Assembly (NCBI GenBank): GCA_000499405.2
Contig: HG738137.1
Location: 19,120,603 to 19,184,602 of the forward strand
Origin: Onchocerca volvulus
Lineage: Eukaryota; Nematoda; Chromadorea; Rhabditida; Onchocercidae
DNA length: 64,000 nucleotides
Direction of reading: 5' to 3'
Position 1 is the stretch's first letter. Every line of letters begins with the position of its first letter. Below, one piece after another: positions 26,393 to 39,379 of the stretch. The position numbers and the translations under genes were made by a program. The notes under the pieces were generated by a model. It searched no databases and was not told the origin of the DNA. It saw only the letters and a list, made by a program, of their open reading frames with translations.

Positions 26393-27191
26393 CATACGGT
26401 TGTACGGGGGATTGCTTGATCGCCTTCTGCACTCATTTTAGAAAACCAAAAATCACTGTTGTTTTTTGTTCTCTCAGCAATAACAACAACGCCCCACACA
26501 TCAACAAAAAGTTCATTCCTTCATCTGTGATATCGTCGATTGACTGCAAAGTGTACTCGCAGCTAATTCTGCGTGCAATCTGCATTTTACTACCAATCCC
26601 CCGCATTCCAATCTGCAGGTTGTCGTCTACTTTTCTTGTTTATTATTCTTGTTGATATTTTCCAGCCAGTTGCTTACCACTTTCTCTTTTTTTTGATGAT
26701 ATATATTTATTATTGCCTACTAGAGTAGTATTGTCGTCAACTTTTACATCAAATCGCTTATCATCCCGAATTAATCACATTTGTATTTATAGCATCAACC
26801 GTGCTAATCATTATCATATCGTAATCATGATTGGAACGAATCATATTGACTCAAACATTTTGGGCTTTTACAAATAATAAGTACAAACTTGCTATCTTTT
26901 ATGAGATTACACCAATATTTTAAGCTAATCAAACATTTACGTAAAAATTTGTTCAATTTGGTGGGTATTTTAGATGAAATATTCGGTTGTTTTCACTTTA
27001 CAAATCGTCATCATTCCGTTTGTTTATTATTGTATTTGTCGCAAAGCGAGAAAAAATTTTGTTAAACAAAATATTTTTTTGTTCAACGATCAATAATCAT
27101 TTTTCGAAATACTTTATGCAGATGAAATTTCCATTAGCTCATTAATGCGAGTGAATTGTTTCTGAATAACATCAATTAGTATGTGCCACTG

Positions 27192-27301
27192 AAAAATAAC
27201 TTCATCGATTGATTTTTAGATCTTAAATTAGTTTTTTAGCTACGACAATCTTCAAGTATTTTTGACTACTTAAAAACAACTTCATCGATTGATTTTTAGA
27301 T
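27192..27301. repeat. 30-base direct repeat, two copies 80 bases apart
   Basis: The core acttcatcgattgattttta occurs at 27192-27221 and 27272-27301, with a single mismatch across about 28 bases. Confidence 0.85.
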
Positions 27302-28370
27302 TTTGAATAACTTTGTAACTGCCACAGTTCAGTTTAATCCACACAGTTTATCAAATCGTTACAAAAATCCAATAAAAAGGATCAATATTTTCCATTTTTT
27401 ATTTTATCTTACACTTTATTCAATACTGCTCTTTTACACCCTTGATTCATAAACTTGTGGCTATTGAATTTTTCGAAATTTTTTATTTTTATGCGAAGAA
27501 ATATATAAATGTGGACTTTTTTTAAAAATGACTGGATGAACTGAGTGCGATAGGAATAACTTTTATGACCAGTCGATCTTTAACGGCTGGAGTTTTTATA
27601 AATTCAAATGTTCTGAATTATTTTGCAGCTAGACAAAGATGACAAATCATATGAAATATAAAAAAAGATGACAAAATGCAAATGAACAAATTCTGGCTAA
27701 AGAAAAACAAAAGATTTTATTGAAATCTAAAACAGGGATGACATTTCGGTAGGAAATATTGAAGAAGATGAAAGCTTTACTGTAATCTCCCTTTATATGT
27801 TTTGGATAATTTATTATTGGATTACTGTAACGACTTAATATACTGTGTAGGTTGAATTGAAGTTTGTATTTACATTTCAAAATGAAAGGAAATGGGAAAT
27901 AGTCCCAAGCTTCTTAGTGTCAAGTTACCTATCGTTCTGGATGACGATCAGTGATGTTTGTTGTTCCAAATTATACCAAGAGCAACTATCATTTCTATCT
28001 ATACGAATAAGTTTTTTTTTTTGAATTATTTTCAAATTTTCATTTACTGCAAAATATCTTCACTTTTATTGAACGAAAAATCAAATGCTTCGGAGATTAC
28101 TAAGAATGTTAAAGGAAGTCAAAGAAATGAAGACTGAAATTTCATTCAGGAAAGTTGTTTTTCATCGCAAATATATGAGCAAAACATTGGAGAGATAGAG
28201 GGAGAAATGTAGTCGAAGAAATTTCCGCTAAAAACTATGACATTCACAAAAAAAATAAATACAATTAATCTCGGTTTTTTGCTAAAAATCAACGGTTATC
28301 CATTCAATCAGTGGAGTAGGCAGTTATGAGTTTAAGTCGCGTGATGATGATTTTTCGATGTGCACATTTC

Positions 28371-28452
28371 CAACTTTTTGTTTTTCAACTTTTTCAAACT
28401 TTCTCCAACTTCATTCCACATTTCCACATTCCACAATTTCATTCCACATTTC
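28371..28452. repeat. Pyrimidine-rich degenerate tandem repeats (CAACTTTTT / ATTCCACATTTC units)
   Basis: Two adjoining arrays: four copies of a caacttt-type unit, then four of a ttccaca-type unit. Confidence 0.8.
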
Positions 28453-29812
28453 TTGCTCGAAAATATCAAGCATATCATTACGATAATTGAATAGAAAACG
28501 TAATCCATCACAAGTAGAAAAAAGATAGATGTCAATATTGCCATCTCTTATCAGCATTTATTGAATGGCAAACTTGTTCAGAAAATACTTGGCATTGTTA
28601 TTCTATGGCACCATTTTTTTGTGAAATGGCATTACAAAGAACTATTTTGAGAAAAAATTAAGCAACTATATCCACAGAAAAAGGTCATAGAATGAGGCCA
28701 AAGATAGTACGTAACTGATAAGCTCTTGTTATGACGGTTACTTCTATCAGACTACATCAGAAAATTTGGATCAGCAGAATTGATCGTTTTTCATTTAGTA
28801 TGATTAATATGAGTGATCGCTGGCCAACAAGAACTATACAATATCTGTTTTGAAACTTTATCTCATCTCTGATAGAATATTATTAATCTCATTTATAAAG
28901 AAGCTTATTGTACTTTGAAATTTGACGACGATAATCGAGTTAGAGAATCGGGCACAATATACTTTTAAAATGGATAAATGTGACATAATTATGACAATTT
29001 TTCTTCCCATCGCATTTAAAAATTAATCATTCTTACATTTTGCTGTCTTACTACTAATAAAAACCTGTCGCAGACTATCTCTAATAGTAAATCAGAAACA
29101 TAGGAAATAACAGAGTCCTTTCTGATTCACGTTGAATCACAAGTTTTCTTCTGCAAGAGAGCTTCTATGAATAGAAAAAATGTACGCATAAACTGGTCGA
29201 CTATTTCGTATAGACAAAACTTTCAACGTCATTAGCAACGAATCTGTTGATGAAAGATGAAACATCAAGATTTAAGAGAAGTGAACATCCTGCAGAATGC
29301 AATCCATTATGCATGTTGTCTTGCAGAATCTTGAATTATTGCTGCAAAGGACTGTCACTATGGAATGTTGTGCATCTAAAATCATATAATCAAGAAACTT
29401 TTTGTATAATAGAAAGTAGCTAAGGGAAGTGAGAAATGTGGTTAGTATCCAGTGATGCATAATGTAAGTAGAGAAAGAGGAAAAAATTTTTTCTGATAAA
29501 AGTAATGACAAGAATCTCTGATTAAATCATGAATAGATAGATATCAGAAGGTATTTGCAGCAAACGTCAACAAGTCTTAAGATTCGTAGCACAACTGCCA
29601 CAAGCACATTCTCGATGATATCATTTTCACAAAGTTTCGTTGCAGTTTCCATATGTGGTTGCTGACCGCGATATCATTCGACGTGACATATGCCTCGTCC
29701 TTCTGTTTCCATTCCGGAATCGATGATTTTAGTATTTCATCCAATTTTCACAACTCACAACTGCACTTGCAGTTATTCATAATGAATGTTAAAAGGTCCT
29801 CTCTCAGTGGAC

Positions 29813-29815
<3 letters not shown>

Positions 29816-29908
<93 letters not shown>
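29816..29908. repeat. (TG)46 microsatellite
   Basis: 93 uninterrupted bases of alternating TG. It creates artificial Cys-Val and Thr-His open frames on the two strands. Confidence 0.99.
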
Positions 29909-29910
<2 letters not shown>

Positions 29911-30855
29911 ACATTCAATGATGTGTACTTTGTGAAACTGCAACTTTGTGAAACTGCAGTTCAAAAAAAAAAACGCGAAATATTTATTCGTTCGTCCAGT
30001 GGTGTTAAGCCATTCATCCATTCTTCCACCTAACCGACTGGATTGCTAAGACCATATTTCTGGACGATTTTTTGCAAAAAAAATGCGAAAGAAATTATTG
30101 CTTTCATTTTTCATTTTACTCCTCATCTGCAACTCATTGCAACTATGTATATATATAAATATCCTAACTGATCCAGAAAATTAATACTTCAGCAAAGATT
30201 TGAGGGATTTTTCAAATTTGGAAAAATTTCATCAAAATTCGGTGTGAAATGATATTAATCAGCACAACTAACATTTGTGAAGAAAAAAAAAGAAAGAAAA
30301 AAACATTATTGAGCATAAATGTCACACAAATAGCAGTAGCGTCGGATCTTTTTTATTATTAAATGCACATTTTGCACACATTTTTTGATCTCACCATGTA
30401 ATCGAACTCTCATGTTAGCTTAATTTAGCATTTTGTTAGCTCTTTCATCAACTTTGCAGCATTTTTTGAAAGTTTGAAAGAAAGCAAGCAATGTTAGCGC
30501 TACCTCCCACAACGTAATGTATTCCATCGAAAAGAGATACTTCTTCCCTATCGCTACGACATTCCTCAAAGCCATTAGAAATTTCAACATCCGGAGACAA
30601 GTATTGCTGCTAGACTGGAAATCATAGGAAATCGTGCAGGAAGCTTAGAAGTTTTTTTGTAAGTCACAAGATGTCGAAAATTTTTAGACATGACTGTCAT
30701 CATTTTTTATTTTTGCATCTTGCAGTTTAGAACTGATGATGGAATGCCAGGAAAGTTTCATCTTGTATTGATTTATTCATTTTTTCAGGAAAAGCAAAGC
30801 TACGGAATGTCTTTCCGTGTCTTCTAGCAAGAAAAATTCCTCTCGAAGAAAAAGA

Positions 30856-30931
30856 ATTCTATTTTAATCCTGAGAGCATCATTATTTGTAAAAAATTTCT
30901 GTTTTAATCCCAGGAACATCATTATCTGTAA
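30856..30931. repeat. Tandem duplication, 40-base period
   Basis: Two diverged copies of a ttctattttaatcctgagag-type unit, at 30856-30891 and 30896-30931, with about five differences in 36 bases. Confidence 0.85.
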
Positions 30932-32703
30932 CCAGTGCATTAAGGATTACTATTATCAAGCTTATCATATAACTGATATTACTGCTACTTACATATTAAA
31001 TCATGATCGGAGCCCATTCGATCCATATTCATTAGAGTCATTCTCGATTATCGATCCTTTTCCTTCATAAATTAGAATTTATTTCGAACTAAGCCTTTAC
31101 TCTCTTCTTCTTTTATTTCTCCTAATATTGCTTTTCACAAGTTATCATTGATAGAACAATAAAATTACTTCATTTCGTCTAATGTAATTTTCGAAATATG
31201 GGCTGAACTCAGGAGATGAAAAGAGATTGTGTAAAAAAAAAATGTGAATTGAATTATCCCAGTTTTTGATCTGTGAAGTGCAAAACAATTTCCAGTCCTG
31301 GTAGAGCAATGACAAGTGAGAGAAGAGGTGACAGAGCAGTGGAATTTGTTTAAAGTTAAAAATCAAATATATGATTAGAAGTTTAAGAGAGTACAAAAAT
31401 GAGACGAAATGTTATTCTTCCTCTTTTTTTCTTTTATTTCATTCTTGCGTTTTCGAATGATCGTTTGACAGTGCAAACAACATTTTGAAGATTGCTGACC
31501 ATTCAAAGGTCCCCTAAATGTCAAACCAATCGACAATTTGGCATTTAATTTTATCTTTCATTTTTAGTAACATTATGTCTGCCATTTTACTACTACAAAT
31601 ATGCTTTTGGAGTAATTTTTCTTGTGTGGTTATCAGTGTCGGAAGATTGATCACAAAAAATGAAATAATTCGTTGGACGATGTTCATAAGTTGGTGACAA
31701 TCTGCACATCTGTTTATTCAGAGATGGACCATTTTTTTCTAGTAAAGTGTAACTTTTTTGAGTATTGCCAGGGGAGTTAAAAAGAAGTAGCCCTATATAA
31801 ATAAATTTTTTTGCGATAAATAAGACAGAAATTGTAGAAACCTTTCAACTTATCATATTTTGTCCTTTCAAAATCTTTCAGATTCATAAATCCAATCACT
31901 AAACTATCTTTACATTTAAAAAAAAAAAAAAGAAAAAAAAAAAGGACCACCAAATACTGAGCAAGATTGCTAAATAGGAACTTATGATAAATTTGATAAT
32001 GATCCAAACAGTTAAAGTAGATATATTTTAATCTCAAATATGGTTAAAATTCGTAGACAGTTTGTTTTTTAGTGTTAGAATAAAGATTCTATGCTCCATT
32101 TATATATCTGTGCCTGATTTTCTGATAGTTTATCATTCTAATCACAATCAGTTAGTTGTATATTTGCAAAGCACAATTTAGTATTTAATAAGAACACATC
32201 GACATTGTCTGTAAAATGGATCCAATCACAATTCAGCATGTCACTGAAATATTCCCCTAAACTAATCAGCTAGTGATAACGAAAATCAGGTATTTGAACT
32301 TCATAATAACGAGGTACGGATTCTGAAATGATTGAATGACCATTCACTGATAAGAACTGACTGAGACAACTGTCCATAACTGTGATTATTCATCTCTTTG
32401 AATGATATGGAATGGAATTTTTTGTTTTTGCTACGTTTTATTTGACTTCTTTTATCTTTTATTAGTCGTTCCTTTTGAATTAAATTCAAAACAGTGATCT
32501 TTGATTATCTACTGAAATATCTTGCGAGTGATTGTATCAAAATGATTCACATTTAGTGCGATCAACCCATTGAAAAAGTACGATAGTGGAAAATCATAAA
32601 AAAGAAAAAATGTGACAATCAACCAGAACTATTGGTCTTTGTAGCGAGAAACATTTCGTTGAATGCTTTTATGTTCCATCAGGATTCAGCAATTGTCAGC
32701 ACG

Positions 32704-32931
32704 ATGGATGAATCGGTGTCAGTCGAATTTCCCGAATCTCCTGCAAAAATACGTCACTACTGTGAATCAGTGTTGCATGCATGTGGAACAACTTTCCAGA
32801 ATTCGCTCGTTAAAATTCTCGACAACATCAATGATGATCAATTTAATGTTAATTTAAATCATCTCTCCAAAAGCAATAGTTGCGATGAATTTTTGATCTT
32901 ACAAAACTCACAATTCCAGCACCAATCTTAA
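32704..32931 (+). CDS. Possible small ORF of 75 codons upstream of the nuclear receptor gene
   Basis: An ATG at 32704 opens 75 codons ending in TAA. It is preceded by ccatcag, a possible cis or spliced-leader acceptor. The composition is protein-like (mixed helical, with SPAKIRHYCESVLHACGTTF and VKILDNINDD) and it stands out from the repetitive or biased frames around it. No family was recognised and no good splice donor lies inside it, so it would have to be a stand-alone small gene or a terminal exon. It may equally be a chance frame. Confidence 0.25.
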   Translation: MDESVSVEFPESPAKIRHYCESVLHACGTTFQNSLVKILDNINDDQFNVNLNHLSKSNSCDEFLILQNSQFQHQS

Positions 32932-34357
32932 CTGTTATCCTAAAAAAACGAAAGAATGAACGAATTCTTTGGAGAATGTTGTTGAGTCATTGGTTGCACT
33001 ATACAGTCACAAATAACATATACCTGGCACCTGCACTGCATTTATAATTTCCATCAGTCGAGGAACAGTCAAGTCTTCGAATCACTTCTTCATCATTCCT
33101 CTTCCAAAAAATTCGAATTTCTCATTTCTAACTCGTAAACAAGCACTTATAAATTACAATCTTATTTATTCGCTCTTTTGTTGCCCATTTTTCATCTACA
33201 CTGATTTATGTATTTGTTTCTTATCACTCATCACTTATATTAAATCATAGCTGTTAAATCTCAAAAATTTAAATAATCATAAATTTCAGACTTCCTTTCA
33301 TATTTCATCGATGTATTCTTTAAAGACAAAACATATATAATTAATGATAATTTGCTAAAAGCTAGCTATATTTATTCTAGTTCAATAAGTAATTTTAGTG
33401 TGTTAGAATCCAAGAAAATAGAAAATCATCAATACATATAAGGAAGGAAAAAACATAATTCGATCATTGCAAAAAGCAATCCAACAAGCTTCTTCTTCCA
33501 TAAATTCGAGAAGTGTTTTTAGGAATCCAAAATTACTCTCTTAAAAAATTATTCCTTCTTTTAAATCTAATTTTTTCATATTTTACCAATTTTTGTGATC
33601 TATTGAACGTAATATCAAATCGCCAAGAACAGAAGCTAAAATTATTTGTTGCAGCTCTTTGATTTAGATTTAATATTTTTTAAAAAAGTGGGAAAAATTG
33701 ATTTACAAAATCAAAACACAATACAAAGTATGACATTATTGATCAATTTGCGAAAAATATCTGAAAGCAAAACATGACTTGCACCGACTTAGTTACATCA
33801 AAATTAAACTTCCACTTATTGTTGATACCGTATTTTAGGAAAAGTTGGCAGGAACAGAATAATATAAAGGACAACAAAACAACATCCTTTCAATTGTGTG
33901 TACATATTATTCGTAATGTGAGCTTTTGCTTTTTCCATTTTTTTGCATTGCCCTGAAATAGGCAAAATATGACTTAAGCAATGTGTCTCTCACCATTTCT
34001 TCTTTGTGATTTTGCATAAATGTACGTGTATTTACGTGAAAAAAGCGTGTCTAAACGTATGTCAAACCCAGATTCTTATTTTACTTGGAAGAGAAATACA
34101 TTCAACATATTCCCTTCCCATAATTAGCTAACAATGCATTAAAAATTCAGTTTCAACCAAAATGTCAAAATTTTCTGAGAAGAGCGAAAGCATTTTTGCA
34201 TGTATAATGAGCATAATTCTTTATAGTTATAACTTGCATCTTGTATGATAATCAGTAGAATGTCGTTTCCTTAATAATCTATGACTAATTTATAAATCAC
34301 GTAATCTTACCATTTACTTTGAAAATTAATTCTTTTCAACATTTTTATTCATTTCAG

Positions 34358-34449
34358 CTGTTAGAAAAGATTTCGATCAGTTTCGCATTGAAGGTCTTTA
34401 TCTTGTTGTATTCAGAATCTTGAAGTTGTCTTTAAAAACTCGATTTATC
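34358..34449 (+). other. Probable 5' UTR of the nuclear receptor mRNA
   Basis: A strong nematode acceptor (catttcag) ends at 34357, 92 bases before the ATG at 34450. It could receive an upstream non-coding exon or a spliced leader. Confidence 0.5.
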
Positions 34450-37400
34450 ATGGATACATCAACAAGTCAAAATGACGCTACATCGACCGCCATCAGCGAC
34501 GCGACTGATTTTTGTGTCGTATGTGGTGATAAAGCTATCGGGAAACATTATGGTGCCGTGGCTTGCAACGGATGTAAAGGATTCTTCCGCAGAAGGTATT
34601 CTGTTATCAAGGATTCTACATAATTCGGCTAAGTTGAACTAATCAAGTTTATCACTCATAATCAAACAAATGTCACTGCCATTTCATCTCCTCCTGTACT
34701 GCACAGTGATATCTATGTTTTCGAAGCGTTCAGCTTAATTCTAGCTTAATTCATCTATTGAGAATCATTCGAAAGAGAATCATATATATAATATGAAATG
34801 TTCTTTCTTGATATTTCCGTCAGCTCACCACTTTAATTCGCAAAATCTTGCGAAAGAGAATATATAAAACCTCTGAAATAAGTCTTGATTTTGAAGAAAC
34901 AAAACTGAATCTTCATTGATTTATTAGAGGAATCCATGTTTGGGAAATTCTCAGAATAAAAGAAAGAAAAAAATTTTCTTCGAAGCAAAATTGTTGAATT
35001 CTTCGCATTGAGAAGTGATTGGAATACAAAAGTCTCTAGATTAATAGGTATCTCACTACAGTAATAACACCAAGAGATACGCAATAAACGTCGCAGAAAC
35101 TTCTAGATTATTGAAGATTGATTTCAAGTTTCAAATTAAACGATTTCGGTTGGTTTAAACCAACTGAAACCTTTTTTTTACAATTCCCACTTCATATTTT
35201 CAAGCGGATTCTTTAAAATTAAAAGCTATCTATTCTTATTTCAAATGAGTAATATTCTTCGTAAGATAGCTTCTATTATATCATGTGATGCATTTCAAGT
35301 TCCATTTGATACTCATAAAACAACGATTTGTAGTGTTTGGCAAAATCTGCAGTACACATGCCGATTTAGCAAGCAATGTAACATTGATAAAGATCATCGA
35401 AATGCATGCAGATACTGTCGTTTCCAGAAATGTCTAGCGGACGGCATGAAACCGGAAGGTAAAGCACACTTTTATCAGCTCATGCAAAAAAAAAAAAAAA
35501 AATTCATAACATTTTCCGCCTTTCAACTAACAAACTTTTAGAAAATCGATAAATTTATTTCAGTTAAATCTTCTATCTGAGATATCTCCCTGACTGCTTA
35601 TCATTGCAAATTTCACCTATTTGTTTGTCTCGAAATCTCATTTATTTGTTTACAAATTATCACGAGATGAAATTTAATTCTAAAGGTCTTACAGTACATT
35701 TTGACTAATTCCCACTATCAAATGTAAAAAAATGCTTTATACTTTTTTAAAAGACTCGTTCTCATCACTTCCGTATCATATTATTAAATTCAAAGCGTTC
35801 ATTCAACGAATTAAAAAGAAAGATTTGTCATTCAATGCTGTTTGTTTCATTGTGATTTACCCAAAATAGATGTTTTGTAACATCAAAAATTAGAATTCTC
35901 TTTTTGTGTCTTTTTTGAAATCATTTCAAACGTGTTAAATAAAATACTTTAGTGTCATTATATTTTTAACAATCCTTCATCCATTTCAAAACTAACTGAA
36001 CTTTGAACCAATCGATAATAAAAATATAATAAAGGGAGAATAGACATTCATCTATTATCCTACGAATGATTTCATTTTTGTACTGCAATAAAGATTCAAA
36101 AAAAGTTGAATTTAGAGGAAAAGACTTATTCTAGCTATCCAGAATGAACGTGACCGTATCGGTAGTACTAAGAGAAGTCGTAAAAGAAGCCTTCCAGCTC
36201 ATCTGCAGCCAACATCAACGAGCGGAGACATTAACAGTGATTCGGGTAAGTATCGTCTTGCAAACAATTGTCGAAAATTCTTCTCAAAATAGTTCTTCAG
36301 TGCTATGAATCATTCATTCTATTATCATCCTTCATATCTGAGGAGGATGTGAGATGATTATAATCTTTGAAAATTATCACTCAGATATACTATCAGTTGC
36401 AGATGATGCGCTACCATCAGCGCGTATTGAGCGACGCTACAGTAAAAGTGAAGCAACGACAGCAGCATCGCGTCGTCTTGTAGAAATGATTATGGATATC
36501 GAAAGTAGACTTCAGGGGAATCAGAATATCAATAATATCCTTGGGGGCGAAGGGCACGAGAATAATTCCCGGCAAAGAAGTATTTCGCTAATGATCGGTT
36601 GGGCCAACTTGTTGCATCCAATTCCCGAGCTGCCATTCACTGACAAGGTTCATTTATTTCTCAAGCCTTTTCTCACATTCAAACACTGACATTTATTGCC
36701 TTGCTAATTAACATTTCCAACTTTTCAGGTTTTATTACTGAAGCATTGCTCGCCAGCATTCTCGCTTCTCCATACTGTTCAGCGTTCGCTCTCATCAACC
36801 CACATCGTACTTCCTAATGACACAGTCCTAACCCTTACACCATTTCATTATCCCGATCTCGTTGCTGTTGTCAGTCGTATCTTGGATGAACTTCTAACTC
36901 CCCTTCGTCGCATAAATGTTGAGAAGGCGGAAATGTCGGCACTGAAAGCTTTGGTATTGTTGCATCCGGATGTAACAGGCTTAACTATTACGTCACGTGA
37001 GAAGTTGCGTGAGGCACGTGATGGTGTATTACGTGCTTTGTTCACCTATCTCAAACAGATTTTGTCACCTGATGATATCTCGGTACGACTGAGCAATTTA
37101 CTCCTCATTATACCCTCGTTATATTCCGTCGCACAAATGCTTGCGCAGAACACCCAACTTGGTGTCATTTTCGGATTGACGGATCAGATGTCTTCCTCCA
37201 GTAAACAGGTTACTGTAATGAACGATTGCACTGATGAACATCAAGACGTAAAGAAGGATCTGAGTAACTTATCAAAAGAATGCAACAACATTTCCTTCGC
37301 CAAAACGCCAACCTTACTTGCCAATTTGGTAGCAAATCAGGCTATTTCGGCACATGATAACTTGCAGACCACAGCAACGCTAACAAATCCAGCTGCTTTA

Positions 37401-39379
37401 CCGGTAAGTTCATTTTACTCAATCGATTTTGAAGACTGATCAGAGATACCGAAACACACTATATTACCTATTTTTCGTTGAGTAAATAACACGATGGATT
37501 TGGATATCTGATTGACTTAAGCGAAGTTACGCAAATTTCCGATGGAGATGTAGATTAAATTAGAATAAAATTTCAATTCCCATTAATGAGTGAGTTTCAT
37601 ATTTGTCGTCCAAAATTGAACATTTGCATCATAAAACTTTTACATTCATAGCCCTAAAATGATTTTTTTTTTTTTAAAACAATCTTTTAAATTTTTCTGT
37701 CAACAAAATATAGTGATAAACTTTTGAATTTTTTTGCTTATTTAGAACAAATATCTATTATCATATATCTAATCTATATGCATATATATATATATATTTG
37801 AGAGTTTGAATTTTTAATTGATTTAAAGAAAATAACAATAAGAATTAAGTGGTAGCTAGTAGTACGTTTGATTTCATATTCATTCTAGATGATCAAAAAA
37901 AGAGTTTCATAAAAATATGAGATTCGGCTTTTCACAAACTTCTCAGCTCGTATTTGAAAAGATAAAATTCTTTGGCACTTTAACTTAAATTATCCTCGAA
38001 AAGCGTTGCTGACATAACTGGGAGTTTCTTCGATCAGCTAGTATTGATTAAGTATAACAGGTTGACTGCATTTTTATCATCTCCTCTTTCATCGCGGATT
38101 TTAATCATTTTTGTTTAGTATTTATGAGACAGAAAACTCATTTTTTGTGAGTTACAACTTTCGCACTCAACTTGTATTTGAAGTAATGTTGAGCTTTACT
38201 AATTATCATTGTCACACTTCTGCAACAAGAGAAAATAAGCTCGGATTATTTCTTGAGTATCCTGATTTTAATTGCGACACAAAATTCCAATATTAGAATT
38301 CATTTGATCAATTTTAGTCTTTTATCTGAGACATGTTTCCACTTTCAGACAATAAATTTAAATATTCTATATTAAGTTGAAAAACAAAATCCCATTTGCA
38401 TTACTGTTAACGATGTAATTCATGCTGATTAAATGACAAATTGTTTGTTTGCAATTTTTGCAATTTGCAACTTAAATACGAATAAGGGCAGAAATTTCAG
38501 CATTTATAACATTTTCATAAGACATCCTTGGATTATCTTCCCAGGTATCTTCGGCGGAATATCTCCGAAAGCACAAAAATTTCATTTCATGCATAGAATA
38601 AAAACTACTTCAATCGTAAAAAAAAAAAAAAAATAAAAATAAAAATAAAAAACTATTTTTGGTATTATGACAGCAAGATTATGCTTAAAAAATCCAAAAT
38701 GGAAGCATTTTATGCGTATTTTTTGAATGAACCATTTGATATTTACTCTTCTCAGAAATATCTCAAAGTTATTATATTCTAAGATATACTGAGAAAAGCG
38801 AACAAGTAACGATAATAAAATCCCAGCAGAAACGACAAAAGGTAAATGATCGGAAATTGATAATGTAATAATTGACAGAAATAAAAAAAGAAAAATAATC
38901 ACTACTCCTTCTAGCAAAACTTATTTTTCATCAATGGTTCATTCAAAAAAATATAAAAAAATACGCATTTTGCTCTAAATAAGAAAAAAATCGATCAGAT
39001 TTTTCTCTTATTTAGAGCAAAATTGCTTCTTATTAAGTGTATTCAAGTTCAAAATCTATCCAAAAAAAAAAAGACGAGAAATGTATTCAAATTAAAGCCA
39101 AAGTTCAAATTTCGCTTCATAAAATTACAAGCAGACTCGGTGATTTCCTTCCGATTGTGATAGTACTTAAAACTTAAACTTTTGCCATCTTATATTTCAT
39201 TAATTTCAAAGCGACAGTCAAAAATCAAAACAAATATTAGGTTATAATGCAAGTAATACCTAAAAGTATGACGATGATAAAAAGATGTTCACATTTTTGA
39301 CCATTTCAGGACTTATTATTTTTTTCAGCTACTGACATCGTCATCGTTACCGTTGCAAATGAAAATGTTCATGACTTGA
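34450..39379 (+). CDS. HNF4-like (NR2A-type) nuclear hormone receptor
   Basis: A zinc-finger transcription factor acting in the nucleus. Exons: 34450-34595, 35334-35458, 36135-36245, 36385-36647, 36729-37403, 39329-39379, giving 456 residues. The DNA-binding domain begins at Cys22 with the first C4 finger ([18 protein letters not shown]), P-box [10 protein letters not shown], and second finger CRFSKQC and CRYCRFQKC. It is followed by the HNF4-type extension AIQNERDRI. The ligand-binding domain contains [12 protein letters not shown] and [17 protein letters not shown] with [11 protein letters not shown], aligning with HNF4. The AF-2 motif expected after IFGLTD is not visible. The last exon follows a 1.9 kb intron and encodes only 16 residues. 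If the strong donor at 37404 is ignored, the protein ends 12 residues later, at 37439. Nematodes have many HNF4-derived receptors, so I give no orthologue. Confidence 0.88.
38704..38972. mobile_element. Possible MITE-like remnant with imperfect terminal inverted repeats
   Basis: The left end, gcattttatgcgtatttttt followed by gaatgaaccattt, is the imperfect reverse complement of the right end (atggttcattcaaaaaa, then atacgcattttgc), about 220 bases apart. There is no coding capacity and the target-site duplication is not clear. It lies inside the last intron of the receptor gene and overlaps the fold-back at 38967. Confidence 0.35.
38967..39023. repeat. Fold-back inverted repeat, 26-base arms
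   Basis: The arm attttgctctaaataagaaa (first 20 of 26 bases) and its reverse complement are separated by about 5 bases, with one mismatch. Transcribed, it would form a tight hairpin inside the last intron of the nuclear receptor gene. Confidence 0.85.

Larger units (their letters stand above)
17314..34357. other. Gene-poor 17 kb stretch
   Basis: No multi-exon gene or recognisable protein family on either strand. Open frames here are short and have no similarity that I recognise. The stretch holds microsatellites, small tandem duplications and one G-rich patch near 26.37 kb, listed separately. It lies directly upstream of the nuclear receptor gene and most plausibly holds its distal regulatory DNA and non-coding 5' exons. 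No transposase, reverse transcriptase, rRNA or tRNA was found by eye. Confidence 0.6.

Noticed and set aside
29653..30033. Open frames encoding Cys-Val and Thr-His repeats
   Set aside because: They are translations of the TG microsatellite, not genes.
36848..37045. Minus-strand open frame over the ligand-binding domain exon
   Set aside because: Antisense shadow of the nuclear receptor coding exon.
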